Shown: in pieces, positions 16,385 to 25,061 of the stretch
Layout: every line of letters starts with the position of its first letter
Position numbering within the stretch: position 1 is the stretch's first letter
Origin: Lachnospiraceae bacterium
Lineage (GTDB): Bacteria > Bacillota > Clostridia > Lachnospirales > Lachnospiraceae
Direction: 5' to 3'
Length of the DNA: 32,535 bases
Assembly: GCA_900771995.1 (NCBI GenBank)
Contig: CAAGQC010000060.1
Location: 1-32,535 of the forward strand
Made by a program: the position numbers and the translations under genes
Notes under the pieces: generated by a model
What the model saw: the letters and a program-made list of their open reading frames with translations, nothing else
Database searches by the model: none
What the model was told of the DNA's origin: nothing

Positions 16385-17734
16385 ATGAGTTTACAGGTTG
16401 AAAAGTTAGAGAAAAACATGGCCAAGCTGACCATCGAAGTATCTGCTGAAGAACTGGAGAAGGCAATCGAAGGTGCTTACCAGAAGAATAAGAACAAGAT
16501 CAGCATTCCCGGTTTCCGTAAGGGCAAAGCTCCCCGCAAGATGATCGAGCAGATGTACGGAAAGTCCGTATTCTATGAGGATGCTGCCAATGCGCTGATT
16601 CCCGATGCTTATGATAAGGCTCTGGAAGAGTGTGAGGAGCAGATCGTATCTTCCCCGAAGATTGATGTGACCCAGTTAGAGGCTGGCAAGCCTTTCATCT
16701 TTACCGCAGAAGTTGCTCTGAAGCCCGAAGTTACTCTTGGCAAGTACAAGGGTGTAAAGGTTGATAAGATCGACATTAAGGTAAGCGATGAGGATATCGA
16801 CGCTGAGATCAACAGAGAGCGTGAGAGCAATGCGAGAACCATTAACGTGGAAGACCGTGCTGTTAAGGACGGCGATATGACCGTTATCGATTTCGAAGGT
16901 TTTGTAGACGGCGTTGCATTTGAGGGCGGCAAGGGTGAGAACTATCCCCTGACCATCGGTTCCGGTTCCTTCATTCCCGGCTTCGAAGAGGCACTGGTTG
17001 GTGCTGAACTGAACAAGGAGACCGAAGTAAACGTAACCTTCCCCGAAGATTATCATGCAACCGAGCTGGCAGGCAAGCCTGCAGTATTCAAGTGCACCGT
17101 TAAGGAGATCAAGGAGAAGCAGCTTCCTGATCTGGATGACGAGTTCGCAAGCGAAGTATCTGATTTCGATACTATGGCTGAGTATAGAGAAGATGTACAG
17201 AAGAAGCTGACTTCCAAGAAGGAAGAGGAAGCTAAAATCGACAAGGAAGAGGCAGTTCTGGACGCAGTGATCGCAGATGCCCAGATGGAGATTCCCGACG
17301 CTATGTTAGAGACCCAGCAGAGACAGCTGTTAGAGAACTTTGCACAGAGAATTCAGGCACAGGGTATCACTCTGGAGCAGTACATGCAGTTCACCGGTCT
17401 GACCGCTCAGACCATGATGGAGCAGCTGAAGCCCGAAGCACTGAAGAGAATCCAGTCCCGTCTGGTTCTGGAAGCTGTAGCAGCTGCTGAGAAGATGGAA
17501 GCTACCGAGGAAGATTTCGAAGCTGAGATCAAGAGCATGGCAGAAGCTTACCAGATGGAAGCTGACAAGGTAAAAGAGCTTCTGGGCGAGCAGGGCGCTA
17601 AGCAGGTGAAGGAAGATATCTGCGTAAGAAAGGCAGCTGATTTCATCGTAGACAACGCTAAGGAAGCAAAGGCTGCAGCCAAGAAGACCACCAAGAAGGA
17701 AAAGGCAGCAGAAGAGAAGCCCGAAGAAGCATAA
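16385..17734 (+). CDS. tig: Trigger factor, ribosome-associated chaperone
   Basis: A 449-aa protein with three domains in the usual order. The ribosome-binding N-domain (1-145) has the signature FRKGKAPRKMIEQMYG. The FKBP-type peptidyl-prolyl isomerase domain (about 155-240) has VIDFEGFVDGVAFEGGKGEN and FIPGFEEALVG. The helical C-domain ends in a Lys/Ala/Glu-rich tail. It binds nascent chains at the exit tunnel. AAGGAGG precedes ATG 16385. The order tig, clpP, clpX is common in bacteria. Codon choice looks strongly biased, as for an abundant protein. Confidence 0.97.
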   Translation: MSLQVEKLEKNMAKLTIEVSAEELEKAIEGAYQKNKNKISIPGFRKGKAPRKMIEQMYGKSVFYEDAANALIPDAYDKALEECEEQIVSSPKIDVTQLEAGKPFIFTAEVALKPEVTLGKYKGVKVDKIDIKVSDEDIDAEINRERESNARTINVEDRAVKDGDMTVIDFEGFVDGVAFEGGKGENYPLTIGSGSFIPGFEEALVGAELNKETEVNVTFPEDYHATELAGKPAVFKCTVKEIKEKQLPDLDDEFASEVSDFDTMAEYREDVQKKLTSKKEEEAKIDKEEAVLDAVIADAQMEIPDAMLETQQRQLLENFAQRIQAQGITLEQYMQFTGLTAQTMMEQLKPEALKRIQSRLVLEAVAAAEKMEATEEDFEAEIKSMAEAYQMEADKVKELLGEQGAKQVKEDICVRKAADFIVDNAKEAKAAAKKTTKKEKAAEEKPEEA

Positions 17735-17758
17735 GATGCTTTAAGATACGACAGGAAG

Positions 17759-17808
17759 AGAAAGCGGATTCCCACGTCCGCAGGGAGGTGGGGATACGCT
17801 TTCTTTTA
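17759..17808 (+). terminator. Rho-independent terminator after tig
   Basis: AGAAAGCG (17759-17766) pairs with CGCTTTCT (17797-17804); inner TCCCAC pairs with GTGGGGA. A T run follows at 17804-17807. Confidence 0.85.
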
Positions 17809-17835
17809 AATTTTTATTAAATCTTAGGAATCTCG

Positions 17836-17864
17836 TTGAAAAAGCCTGCTAAGTAGGATACGAT
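17836..17864 (+). promoter_or_regulatory. Putative promoter of clpP-clpX
   Basis: TTGAAA (17836-17841), 17 bp, TACGAT (17859-17864), just upstream of clpP. I see no CtsR-type heptad repeat here. Confidence 0.6.
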
Positions 17865-17900
17865 AGTAATATTAATCAGAAGCAATGGAGGTTTTAGAAT

Positions 17901-18488
17901 ATGAGTTTAGTACCTTACGTCATTGAACAGACCAGCAAAGGTGAGCGGTCTTATGATATTTATTCCAGACTGTTGAAAGACAGAATCATTTTCCTGGGAG
18001 AGGAAGTCAATGAGACTTCCGCCAGCATTATCGTGGCACAGTTACTGTTCCTGGAAGCAGAGGATCCCGATAAGGACATTCATCTGTATATCAACAGCCC
18101 GGGCGGAAGCGTTACCGCAGGTATGGCCATCTACGATACCATGAAGTACATCAAGTGTGATGTATCTACCGTATGTATCGGCATGGCAGCCAGCATGGGA
18201 GCATTCCTTCTGGCAGGCGGTGCCAAGGGCAAGCGTTTCGCACTGCCCAACGCAGAGATCATGATCCATCAGCCTCTGGGCGGTACCCAGGGTCAGGCTA
18301 CCGAGATCGAGATCGCAGCAAAGCATATCCTTCGTACCAAGGAGAAGTTGAACCGTATGCTGGCTGAGAATACCGGCAGGGATTATGAGACCATCTGCGC
18401 AGACACTGAGAGAGATAACTGGAAGAGTGCGGAGGAGGCCTGCGAATACGGCCTCATCGATAAGGTGATCACCTTCCACGAGGCATAA
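17901..18488 (+). CDS. clpP: ATP-dependent Clp protease proteolytic subunit
   Basis: A 195-aa serine protease with the complete catalytic triad: Ser98 in GMAASMGAF, His123 in MIHQP and Asp172 in DTERDNW. Fourteen subunits form the chamber that degrades proteins fed by ClpX or ClpC. GGAGG precedes ATG 17901. clpX follows after 18 bp, so the two make one protease operon. Confidence 0.98.
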   Translation: MSLVPYVIEQTSKGERSYDIYSRLLKDRIIFLGEEVNETSASIIVAQLLFLEAEDPDKDIHLYINSPGGSVTAGMAIYDTMKYIKCDVSTVCIGMAASMGAFLLAGGAKGKRFALPNAEIMIHQPLGGTQGQATEIEIAAKHILRTKEKLNRMLAENTGRDYETICADTERDNWKSAEEACEYGLIDKVITFHEA

Positions 18489-18506
18489 AACAACAGGAGT
18501 ATAGTG

Positions 18507-19769
18507 ATGGCAGGAAAAAATTCCGGAAATGACATTAGATGTTCATTTTGTAATAAGACCCAGAGCCAGGTCCGCAAGCTGATCGCGGGACCGGCCGGGG
18601 TATATATCTGTGATGAATGCGTAGACATCTGCGCTGACATCCTGGAGGAAGAGCTGGAAGACGAAGAAGTGGAAGAGACCGCAACTCCGGATATCAACCT
18701 TCTGAAACCCAAGGAGATCAAGAATTTCCTGGATGAATACGTCATCGGACAGGAGGAGGCGAAAAAAGTCCTCTCCGTTGCGGTGTACAATCATTACAAG
18801 AGAGTAACGGCTCCCAAGGATCTGAACGATGTGGAGCTGCAGAAGAGTAATATTATCATGGTAGGTCCTACCGGTTCCGGTAAGACTTATCTGGCCCAGA
18901 CACTGGCCAAGATCATCAACGTACCGTTTGCCATAGCGGATGCCACCACACTGACCGAGGCCGGTTATGTGGGCGAGGATGTGGAGAACATCCTGTTAAA
19001 GCTGATCCAGGCAGCGGATTATGATGTGGAACGTGCACAGTACGGTATCGTATATATTGATGAGATCGATAAGATCACGAAGAAGAGCGAGAATGTCTCC
19101 ATTACCCGTGATGTCTCCGGCGAAGGCGTACAGCAGGCACTGTTGAAGATCATCGAGGGTACTGTGGCAAGCGTACCTCCTCAGGGAGGCAGAAAGCATC
19201 CCCATCAGGAACTGATCCAGATCGACACCACCAACATTCTGTTTATCTGCGGTGGTGCATTCGACGGACTGGAGAAGATCGTGGAATCCAGACTGGACCG
19301 CAAGACCATCGGTTTCAATACCGAGCTGGGCAGAAGAGAGGACAAGGATATCAGCGAACTGCTGCAGGAGGTAACTCCTCACGATCTGGTGAAGTTCGGT
19401 CTGATCCCCGAGTTCGTAGGACGTGTTCCTATCTGCGTCTCCTTAAGAGGACTGGACAGAGAAGCTCTGATCCGTATCCTTCAGGAGCCTAAGAACGCTC
19501 TGGTAAAGCAGTACCAGAAACTGTTCCAGATGGACAATGTGGAATTAAGCTTTGAGCAGGATGCCATTGAGGCCATCGCTGACAAGGCATTGGAACGCAA
19601 GACCGGAGCCAGAGGCTTACGCTCCATTATGGAATCCGTAATGATGGATACCATGTATGAGATCCCTTCGGATGACACCATCGAAGAATGCGTTGTCACC
19701 AAGGCTGCTGTGGAGGGAGAGAGCGAACCCCTCACCCTGCACGAAGATTCTCTGAAGAAGGCAAAATAA
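18507..19769 (+). CDS. clpX: ATP-dependent Clp protease ATP-binding subunit ClpX
   Basis: A 420-aa AAA+ unfoldase. The N-terminal zinc domain has four Cys (12, 15, 35, 38), and the Walker A GPTGSGKT lies at 120-127. Walker B is VYIDEIDK, and the sensor/pore regions are recognisable (GRVPICVSLRGLDREALIRIL, ERKTGARGLRSIME). It selects and unfolds substrates for ClpP. ATG 18507 is preferred over GTG 18504, because AGGAG at 18495-18499 is better spaced for it. Confidence 0.97.
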   Translation: MAGKNSGNDIRCSFCNKTQSQVRKLIAGPAGVYICDECVDICADILEEELEDEEVEETATPDINLLKPKEIKNFLDEYVIGQEEAKKVLSVAVYNHYKRVTAPKDLNDVELQKSNIIMVGPTGSGKTYLAQTLAKIINVPFAIADATTLTEAGYVGEDVENILLKLIQAADYDVERAQYGIVYIDEIDKITKKSENVSITRDVSGEGVQQALLKIIEGTVASVPPQGGRKHPHQELIQIDTTNILFICGGAFDGLEKIVESRLDRKTIGFNTELGRREDKDISELLQEVTPHDLVKFGLIPEFVGRVPICVSLRGLDREALIRILQEPKNALVKQYQKLFQMDNVELSFEQDAIEAIADKALERKTGARGLRSIMESVMMDTMYEIPSDDTIEECVVTKAAVEGESEPLTLHEDSLKKAK

Positions 19770-19775
19770 TCCGGG

Positions 19776-19807
19776 CGCTGCCTTGTGTTCACACAAGGCA
19801 GCGTTTT
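19776..19807 (+). terminator. Rho-independent terminator after clpX
   Basis: CGCTGCCTTGTG (19776-19787), loop TTCA, then CACAAGGCAGCG (19792-19803) and TTTT form a perfect 12-bp stem. ysxC starts 53 bp downstream and so may depend on read-through or its own promoter. Confidence 0.92.
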
Positions 19808-19859
19808 GTGCAAAAAAGTACCTGCCGAAAACAGGTTACGGAAAGACAAAGGTATTTAT

Positions 19860-20465
19860 ATGATCATAAAGAATGTGAATCTGGAAACAGTCTGCGGTAT
19901 TACCAGTAAGCTTCCGGAGAATATACATCCCGAGGTGGCATTTGCCGGGAAAAGTAACGTCGGCAAATCTTCCCTGATCAACGGTCTGATGAACCGGAAG
20001 TCTCTGGCCAGGACCAGTTCCCAGCCGGGTAAGACACAGACCATCAATTATTACAACATTAATGACGAAATCTACTTCGTGGATCTGCCCGGCTATGGCT
20101 ATGCACAGGCCAATGAGCATGTGAAGGCCCAGTGGGGTAAGATGATCGAAGATTATCTGCATAGATCCAAACAGCTGAAACTGGTATTTTTGCTGATCGA
20201 TATCCGGCATGCACCGTCGGAGAATGACCGGATCATGTATGACTGGATCCGACGCAACGGCTACGATCCCATCATCATTGCCACCAAGCTGGATAAGATC
20301 AACCGCAGCCAGATACAGAAGCAGGTGAAGCTGATCCGCACCACCCTGCAGGCCGGAGCGGATACACAGATCGTTCCCTACTCTGCACAGACGAAGCAGG
20401 GCAGAGAGGAAATCTATGAGATCCTGGACAGCGTCCTGGCAGCGGAGAATCCGACGCAGGAGTAG
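19860..20465 (+). CDS. ysxC: Ribosome biogenesis GTP-binding protein YsxC/EngB
   Basis: A 201-aa small GTPase of the EngB family, needed for assembly of the large ribosomal subunit. G1 is GKSNVGKS (30-37), the G2 Thr is in KTQTINYY, G3 is DLPGYGYA, and G4 is TKLDK. ATG 19860 is chosen because AAAGG precedes it and family members start close before VNLETV; the in-frame upstream extension to 19785 runs into the clpX terminator. It lies next to clpX, as in many Firmicutes. Confidence 0.95.
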   Translation: MIIKNVNLETVCGITSKLPENIHPEVAFAGKSNVGKSSLINGLMNRKSLARTSSQPGKTQTINYYNINDEIYFVDLPGYGYAQANEHVKAQWGKMIEDYLHRSKQLKLVFLLIDIRHAPSENDRIMYDWIRRNGYDPIIIATKLDKINRSQIQKQVKLIRTTLQAGADTQIVPYSAQTKQGREEIYEILDSVLAAENPTQE

Positions 20466-20484
20466 ACCGCGGCGGGGATCAGAC

Positions 20485-21747
20485 ATGCTTAAAAAGCAGA
20501 AAGCGTGGGAGTGTATGAAAAAATATTGTAAAGCATTGGTGAATCTTGGTGTGGCATTTATTATATTGCTGCTGGTCATTTTTCTGGTGCCAAAGCTGCT
20601 GGTCTTCTTTGCACCCTTTGTGACAGGCTGGATCATAGCGTTGATCGCCAGTCCCTTAGTGCGTTTTTTCGAGGAAAAAGTCAAGATCAAGAGAAAAGCG
20701 GGAAGCGCTTTTGTCATTGTGGCCGTAATTGCACTGGTGGTATTGATCTTCTATCTGGTAGGCGCCAAGCTGGCGGACGAGATCATGGGACTGATCGGTG
20801 CCCTGCCGGATATCTGGAACAATGCGGAGCATGATTTTGCCGATATCGGCCAGAACCTGAGCATTATCTATAACCGTTTCCCTGCAGATGTACAGCAGAG
20901 CATCACGGATGTGGTGAACCAGATCGGAAGCTATGTGGGAGATCTGCTGGGCAAGATCGGTACACCGACGATCAATGCGGTGGGCAATTTTGCCAAGCAG
21001 GTGCCTTCCATTCTGATTGGCGTGATCATGGCATTGCTTTCCTCTTATTTCTTTGTAGCGGAGAGAGACCAGCTGGCAGCATGGTTCCGTAAGCACACCC
21101 CGGCGGAAATATTGTCCTGGTATTATATGCTGAAACGGGGACTGGTGAAGGCAGTGGGCGGTTATCTGAAGGCTCAGCTTAAGATCGAAGTGTGGATGTA
21201 TCTGTTACTGGTCATCGGTCTGGCAATTTTACAGGTAGATTATTCTCTGCTGATCGCACTGGGAATCGCATTCTTAGACTTCCTGCCCTTCTTTGGAACG
21301 GGAACGGTCATGGTACCTTGGGCGATCATCAAGATCTTAAGCTCCGATTATAAGATGGCCATCGGCCTGCTCATCATCTGGGGCATCGGACAGCTGGCCC
21401 GTCAGCTGATCCAGCCGAAGATCGTGGGCGATTCCGTGGGAATGCCTCCGTTACCTACGCTGTTCCTGATTTACATAGGTTATAAGATGGGAAGTGTCGT
21501 GGGAATGATCGTGGCAGTGCCGATCGGCCTGATCGCACTCACCATGTATCAGGAAGGTGCGTTCCAGACTACCAAGGACAGCGTGAAGATCCTGGTGGCG
21601 GGCATCAATCATTTCCGCAGGCTGAAACCGGAGGATATGGATGAAGTGCTGCAGATGCAGGAGAGAGACCGCAGACGAAGTGAGGAACTGACCAGACAGG
21701 CACAGGCGGAAGAAGCGGCAGAACACGAACAGACAGAGAACAAATAG
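20485..21747 (+). CDS. AI-2E family transporter-like membrane protein
   Basis: A 420-aa protein with about seven or eight membrane spans, in the AI-2E/PerM family layout. It has a pair of N-terminal spans, a soluble amphipathic region (about 95-160), and a conserved C-terminal block containing LGIAFLDFLPFFGTGTVMVPW, LARQLIQPKIVGDSVGMPPL and GSVVGMIVAVPIGL. Family roles include AI-2 export and Na+/H+ exchange, so the substrate is open. The C-terminal tail is polar and Glu/Gln-rich. The start is uncertain: ATG 20485 has a weak site, ATG 20515 has GGGAG only 3 bp away. Confidence 0.85.
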   Translation: MLKKQKAWECMKKYCKALVNLGVAFIILLLVIFLVPKLLVFFAPFVTGWIIALIASPLVRFFEEKVKIKRKAGSAFVIVAVIALVVLIFYLVGAKLADEIMGLIGALPDIWNNAEHDFADIGQNLSIIYNRFPADVQQSITDVVNQIGSYVGDLLGKIGTPTINAVGNFAKQVPSILIGVIMALLSSYFFVAERDQLAAWFRKHTPAEILSWYYMLKRGLVKAVGGYLKAQLKIEVWMYLLLVIGLAILQVDYSLLIALGIAFLDFLPFFGTGTVMVPWAIIKILSSDYKMAIGLLIIWGIGQLARQLIQPKIVGDSVGMPPLPTLFLIYIGYKMGSVVGMIVAVPIGLIALTMYQEGAFQTTKDSVKILVAGINHFRRLKPEDMDEVLQMQERDRRRSEELTRQAQAEEAAEHEQTENK

Positions 21748-21786
21748 TTCTGAAATTTGAGATAGGGAAAGAGATCACAGACAGTT

Positions 21787-22527
21787 ATGAGAAATATCCG
21801 ACTGCGGTTGCAGTATGAAGGAACCAGATATCAGGGGTGGCAGAAGCAGACTTCCACCGACAACACGATCCAGGGGAAAATGGAAGCCCTGTTGTCCAAA
21901 ATGTGCGGCGAACCCATAGAGATCTCCGCCAGCGGCCGGACGGATGCCGGAGTGCATGCCCTGGGGCAGGTGGTGAATTTTCATACGGAAACAGTCATGA
22001 GCACGGAAGAGATCCTGGAATATTGCAACCGTTATCTGCCGGAGGACATTGCGGTGGTGGAGGTGTCGGAGGCGGCACCGAGGTTCCACAGCAGACTGAA
22101 TGCCACCGGGAAGCGCTATCGTTACCGTATCATCAACAGTGCGATCCCCAATGTATTCTGGCGGCGGTATGCGCTGGAGGAACCGGGAAATCTGGATCTG
22201 GATGCCATGCGGAAGGCTGCGGAACTTTTGCTGGGAGAACATGATTTCAAGGCATTTACCTCTGCGAAGAAGAGTAAGAAATCCACGATCCGCCGGATCG
22301 ATGAGATCCGGATCGAACAGGTGGAGGACCGGATCGAATTTGTGTTTACCGGCAACGGATTTTTACATCATATGATCCGGATCCTCATGGGAACCCTTCT
22401 CGAAGTGGGAAAAGGGATCCGCACCCCGGAGAGTATGACGGAAGTACTGAAATCCGGGAACAGAGCGAAAGCCGGCCCCTTGGTTCCGTCCAAAGGACTG
22501 GTACTGGAAGAAGTTTTTTACACCTGA
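21787..22527 (+). CDS. truA: tRNA pseudouridine(38-40) synthase
   Basis: A 246-aa protein with the TruA signatures: RLRLQYEGTRYQGWQKQ at the N-terminus, ASGRTDAGVHALGQVVNF containing the catalytic Asp, KRYRYRI, and GNGFLHHMIRILMGTLLEVGKG. It isomerises uridines 38-40 in the anticodon stem of tRNAs. The ribosome binding site is weak. A terminator follows. Confidence 0.96.
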   Translation: MRNIRLRLQYEGTRYQGWQKQTSTDNTIQGKMEALLSKMCGEPIEISASGRTDAGVHALGQVVNFHTETVMSTEEILEYCNRYLPEDIAVVEVSEAAPRFHSRLNATGKRYRYRIINSAIPNVFWRRYALEEPGNLDLDAMRKAAELLLGEHDFKAFTSAKKSKKSTIRRIDEIRIEQVEDRIEFVFTGNGFLHHMIRILMGTLLEVGKGIRTPESMTEVLKSGNRAKAGPLVPSKGLVLEEVFYT

Positions 22528-22550
22528 AAATAAAAATACTGCAACTTTTT

Positions 22551-22588
22551 GCCCTGCAATTACGTCTAGTATATTGTAGGGCATTTTA
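22551..22588 (+). terminator. Probable terminator after truA
   Basis: GCCCTGCAAT (22551-22560) pairs with ATTGTAGGGC (22573-22582) with one G-T pair, followed by ATTTTAATTT. The 12-nt loop and mixed tail make it weaker than its neighbours. Confidence 0.65.
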
Positions 22589-22717
22589 ATTTACTTGGCC
22601 CGAAGAGTTTATAAAATTTTAATAATTATGTTGCAGAAAATATGCATTGACAGGATACGATAACAGAGGATAAGGCAGAGGGGCCTTTTCCATTACGAAA
22701 GGTGGAAGGTGCGGACC

Positions 22718-23416
22718 ATGGAAAAAAAGGTAGCGGTATATAACAATAATACAGGTGTGATAGAGACAATGAGTTCCCTTCTGGCAGGAGAAGGTTTAAA
22801 AATGGTGGCAGTTACGGGCAGAGCACAGCTGCAGGAGCTGCTGAGAGCCCAGGAGATCCAGCTTCTGATGCTGGACGTGGAATTGGATGGCAGGGGCTGG
22901 GGAGAAGGGATCGAGATGATCCACGATATCCGCAGCATGACTACGATCCCCATTATCATCATTTCCGCCCAGAGCGCGGAGACGGCCAAGATCATGGCCC
23001 TGAATGCCGGAGCGGATGACTATGTGACGGTGGGATATAATCCGCTGGAACTGTTAGCCAGAGTGAAGTCTCAGCTTCGCCGGTATACCCAGCTGGTGAA
23101 TTTATGCGAGAGCATTGACAAAATCTACCGTGTGGACGGGCTGGAGATCAACGATAGAAACCGTGCGGTGACCGCAGACGGCCGGGAAGTGAAACTGACT
23201 CCCATCGAGTACAAGATCTTAAGACTTCTGGTGCAGGAGAGGGGAAAGGTTTTGTCCATCAGTCAGATCTACGAATCCATCTGGCATATGCAGGCTATCG
23301 GTGCGGACAACACCATCGCGGTGCATATCCGCCACATCCGGGAGAAGATCGAGAGCAATCCCAAGGAGCCCAGATACCTGAAAGTGGTATGGGGAATCGG
23401 ATATAAAGTAGGATGA
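22718..23416 (+). CDS. OmpR-family response regulator with degenerate receiver
   Basis: A 232-aa protein. The C-terminal winged helix (about 135-232) is canonical OmpR/PhoB (LTPIEYKILRLL, DNTIAVHIRHIREKIE, RYLKVVWGIGYKVG). The receiver (1-120) retains an Asp at the phosphorylation position (Asp53 in LLMLDVELDG). However, the acidic pair that binds Mg2+ is Asn-Asn (AVYNNN), and the conserved Lys-Pro after GADDY-x-T is Val-Gly. It therefore probably does not work by ordinary phosphorylation. No histidine kinase gene is adjacent on either side. ATG 22718 has GGAAGG 8 bp upstream. It is the last host gene before the provirus. Confidence 0.9.
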   Translation: MEKKVAVYNNNTGVIETMSSLLAGEGLKMVAVTGRAQLQELLRAQEIQLLMLDVELDGRGWGEGIEMIHDIRSMTTIPIIIISAQSAETAKIMALNAGADDYVTVGYNPLELLARVKSQLRRYTQLVNLCESIDKIYRVDGLEINDRNRAVTADGREVKLTPIEYKILRLLVQERGKVLSISQIYESIWHMQAIGADNTIAVHIRHIREKIESNPKEPRYLKVVWGIGYKVG

Positions 23417-23435
23417 GAAAAAGTGTCAATAAGAG

Positions 23436-23465
23436 TGTCCTCTGCGGAAGCAGGGGACATTTTTT
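23436..23465 (+). terminator. Rho-independent terminator after the response regulator
   Basis: GTCCTCTGC (23437-23445), loop GGAA, GCAGGGGAC (23450-23458), followed by ATTTTTT. Confidence 0.88.
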
Positions 23466-23493
23466 GTCAAAGATTGTCGACTGTAAATGAGAT

Positions 23494-23546
23494 AATAGTC
23501 TTGTGATAAGGAAATGACACGAAATTCCGATCACAAGGCTATTTTT
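23494..23546 (+). terminator. 14-bp hairpin with T run at the provirus left edge
   Basis: AATAGTCTTGTGAT (23494-23507) pairs with ATCACAAGGCTATT (23530-23543) with one G-T pair. The 22-nt loop itself holds GGAA/TTCC, and TTTTT follows. It could be a second terminator, a ssDNA hairpin or a boundary element. Confidence 0.55.
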
Positions 23547-23552
23547 CATATA

Positions 23553-23570
23553 GGTTCGAACGTTCGAACC
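23553..23570. repeat. Tandem palindrome copy 1, (GTTCGAAC)x2
   Basis: GGTTCGAACGTTCGAACC is a perfect 18-bp palindrome made of two copies of the self-complementary octamer GTTCGAAC. It lies 24 bp before the first provirus gene, directly ahead of CCACACACAAGGAGG. Confidence 0.95.
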
Positions 23571-23593
23571 CCACACACAAGGAGGACAAAAAA

Positions 23594-24013
23594 ATGGAAT
23601 CAATTTCAGTAGCAGTAATCAAAAAAGTAAATTCTTTTCCCGGTGTTCAGCTTCAAGAAGTGAACGTGACCGACTACACAGGTGTTGAGGGTTTTACATT
23701 CTTTACCGACCATGACAATTACCCCACCGCAACGCCTTGCGTTCTCATTCACTTACCGAACGATGATATGGTGTCTTGTCCCATTGACAAAGTGGCGTTT
23801 ATTGCCATCAATGAAGATTCAAACGAAACAGCTGATAGAAACAAAGCTATCGAAGAGTGCAAAGCCTTTTGTATGTATCAGATCACGAACCACAAACTTG
23901 ACCCGTTCGAAACCGAAGTTTTCTACATTATCAACGGTTACGCCCCCTATTTAACTATCGCAGAAGCGTGCCGGATCGTTGACGATCTTAGAGAATACGT
24001 TATCAACCAGTAA
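23594..24013 (+). CDS. Provirus early protein, unknown function
   Basis: A 139-aa soluble protein I do not recognise. It begins with a beta-strand-like stretch (ISVAVIKKVNSFPGVQLQEV) and has three Cys, and the last third looks helical (YLTIAEACRIVDDLREYV). It has no signal peptide or membrane span. AAGGAGG (23579-23585) sits just before ATG 23594, giving a strong start. It is the first gene of the provirus and shares with the 31402 gene an upstream tandem palindrome plus CACACA-AAGGAG leader, which suggests parallel control. It is followed after 14 bp by the next gene. Confidence 0.75.
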   Translation: MESISVAVIKKVNSFPGVQLQEVNVTDYTGVEGFTFFTDHDNYPTATPCVLIHLPNDDMVSCPIDKVAFIAINEDSNETADRNKAIEECKAFCMYQITNHKLDPFETEVFYIINGYAPYLTIAEACRIVDDLREYVINQ

Positions 24014-24027
24014 GGAGGACAAGCACA

Positions 24028-24819
24028 ATGAGTACAGCAACCATAGAGAAGAAACCTACAACCCGGATCCCGGCAAAAGCAAAAACCACCAGAAAGAAAG
24101 CTGTTGCCGCTCCTATGAACCCTCCCACCGCCCCGGCGGTGGAGGACACCAACAAAGCAGAGGTAGAAACCAAAAAGGCACAGGAACTGAAAGACATTGA
24201 GACCTTGAAAGAAGCCAGAAAGCGCAATGCATCTATCAGCAAGTCTTTGAACAATGTTCAGAGTTCTTTTACCCGGATCGCTTTTGACCTCTACTGGATG
24301 TATTCAACGTCCGCTTTCAGCCTGTTGGGCTATAAAAACATTTACGATTGCGCCGCTAAAGAACACGGCATTGCACGCGGAACGTGTAGTGACTTTATCC
24401 ACATTGTAGAACGTTTCGCAAAACGTGACGAAGCCGGGAATGTTCTGGAAGAGATTCGCCCGGAACTGAAAGACTATCAGAGCAGTAAGCTGATCGCCCT
24501 GTTAGGTGTGACGGATGCCCAGTTGACGGAGTTTTCCGTAGATATGTCTGTTCGTGACATTAAGAAGAAAGTAAAAGAACTTCACGGTGAAGCACAGGAC
24601 GAAGCACAGGACGAAACCGCAGAAGCTGACACTTCCAATGGTAAGGAGATTATCGACACCACAGCACAGGAGGTAAACAGTCAAACCCTTGTCACGTTCC
24701 ACAACATGGAGGAATACAACAAGTATCTTGACGGTCTCAACGATCTGATCGAAAAGGCTCTGAAAAGCAAGAACTTTGAAGCCGACCACAAGCGTATTGA
24801 GATCGTGGTCAAATGGTAG
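24028..24819 (+). CDS. Provirus protein with basic N-terminus, possible replication accessory or DNA-binding
   Basis: A 263-aa protein. Residues 1-35 are Lys/Arg/Pro/Ala-rich and probably disordered. Residues about 40-75 look coiled-coil. A central part (LGYKNIYDCAAKEHGIARGTCSDFIHIVERFA) has a helix-turn-helix look similar to DUF3102-type phage and plasmid proteins. A short repeat EAQDEAQDE is followed by an acidic stretch (190-215), and the final 50 residues are helical. I infer a nucleic-acid-binding or replication accessory role, with no catalytic motif visible. GGAGG precedes ATG 24028. The stop codon overlaps the start of the next gene. Confidence 0.7.
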   Translation: MSTATIEKKPTTRIPAKAKTTRKKAVAAPMNPPTAPAVEDTNKAEVETKKAQELKDIETLKEARKRNASISKSLNNVQSSFTRIAFDLYWMYSTSAFSLLGYKNIYDCAAKEHGIARGTCSDFIHIVERFAKRDEAGNVLEEIRPELKDYQSSKLIALLGVTDAQLTEFSVDMSVRDIKKKVKELHGEAQDEAQDETAEADTSNGKEIIDTTAQEVNSQTLVTFHNMEEYNKYLDGLNDLIEKALKSKNFEADHKRIEIVVKW

Positions 24820-25061
24820 CCCCTAGCCTTTCCCCGGTTGGTCTGGCGGTGCTTGATGATATTATGTCATGCGCCGCTGATCTGGGGAGTGGCTACACCC
24901 CGGAAACGTTGCGCCCAGTGCTTAACCGCATGGTTGCACTTTCCCGGAAAATGAACCAGTTACATAATGACGGCATTCTGACAGAGCATGAATATGTCCC
25001 TCTCAATGTCACGCTTCTGGTTCTTGGTATTAACAGCATGAACCGCCTTTCCCGTATGTAG
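24813..25061 (+). CDS. Small helical provirus protein, unknown
   Basis: An 82-aa protein, mostly alpha-helical by composition (LAVLDDIMSCAADLGSG, LRPVLNRMVALSRKMNQL). It has no membrane span and no recognised family. Its ATG overlaps the end of the 24028 gene by 7 bp and has no clear ribosome site of its own, so it would depend on translational coupling. The frame is open and well formed, and the size is typical of phage accessory proteins. Confidence 0.6.
   Translation: MVAPSLSPVGLAVLDDIMSCAADLGSGYTPETLRPVLNRMVALSRKMNQLHNDGILTEHEYVPLNVTLLVLGINSMNRLSRM

Noticed and set aside
23467..23552. dif-like XerCD site at the provirus left edge
   Set aside because: I could not align two 11-bp arms of the Firmicute dif consensus; only scattered similarity.
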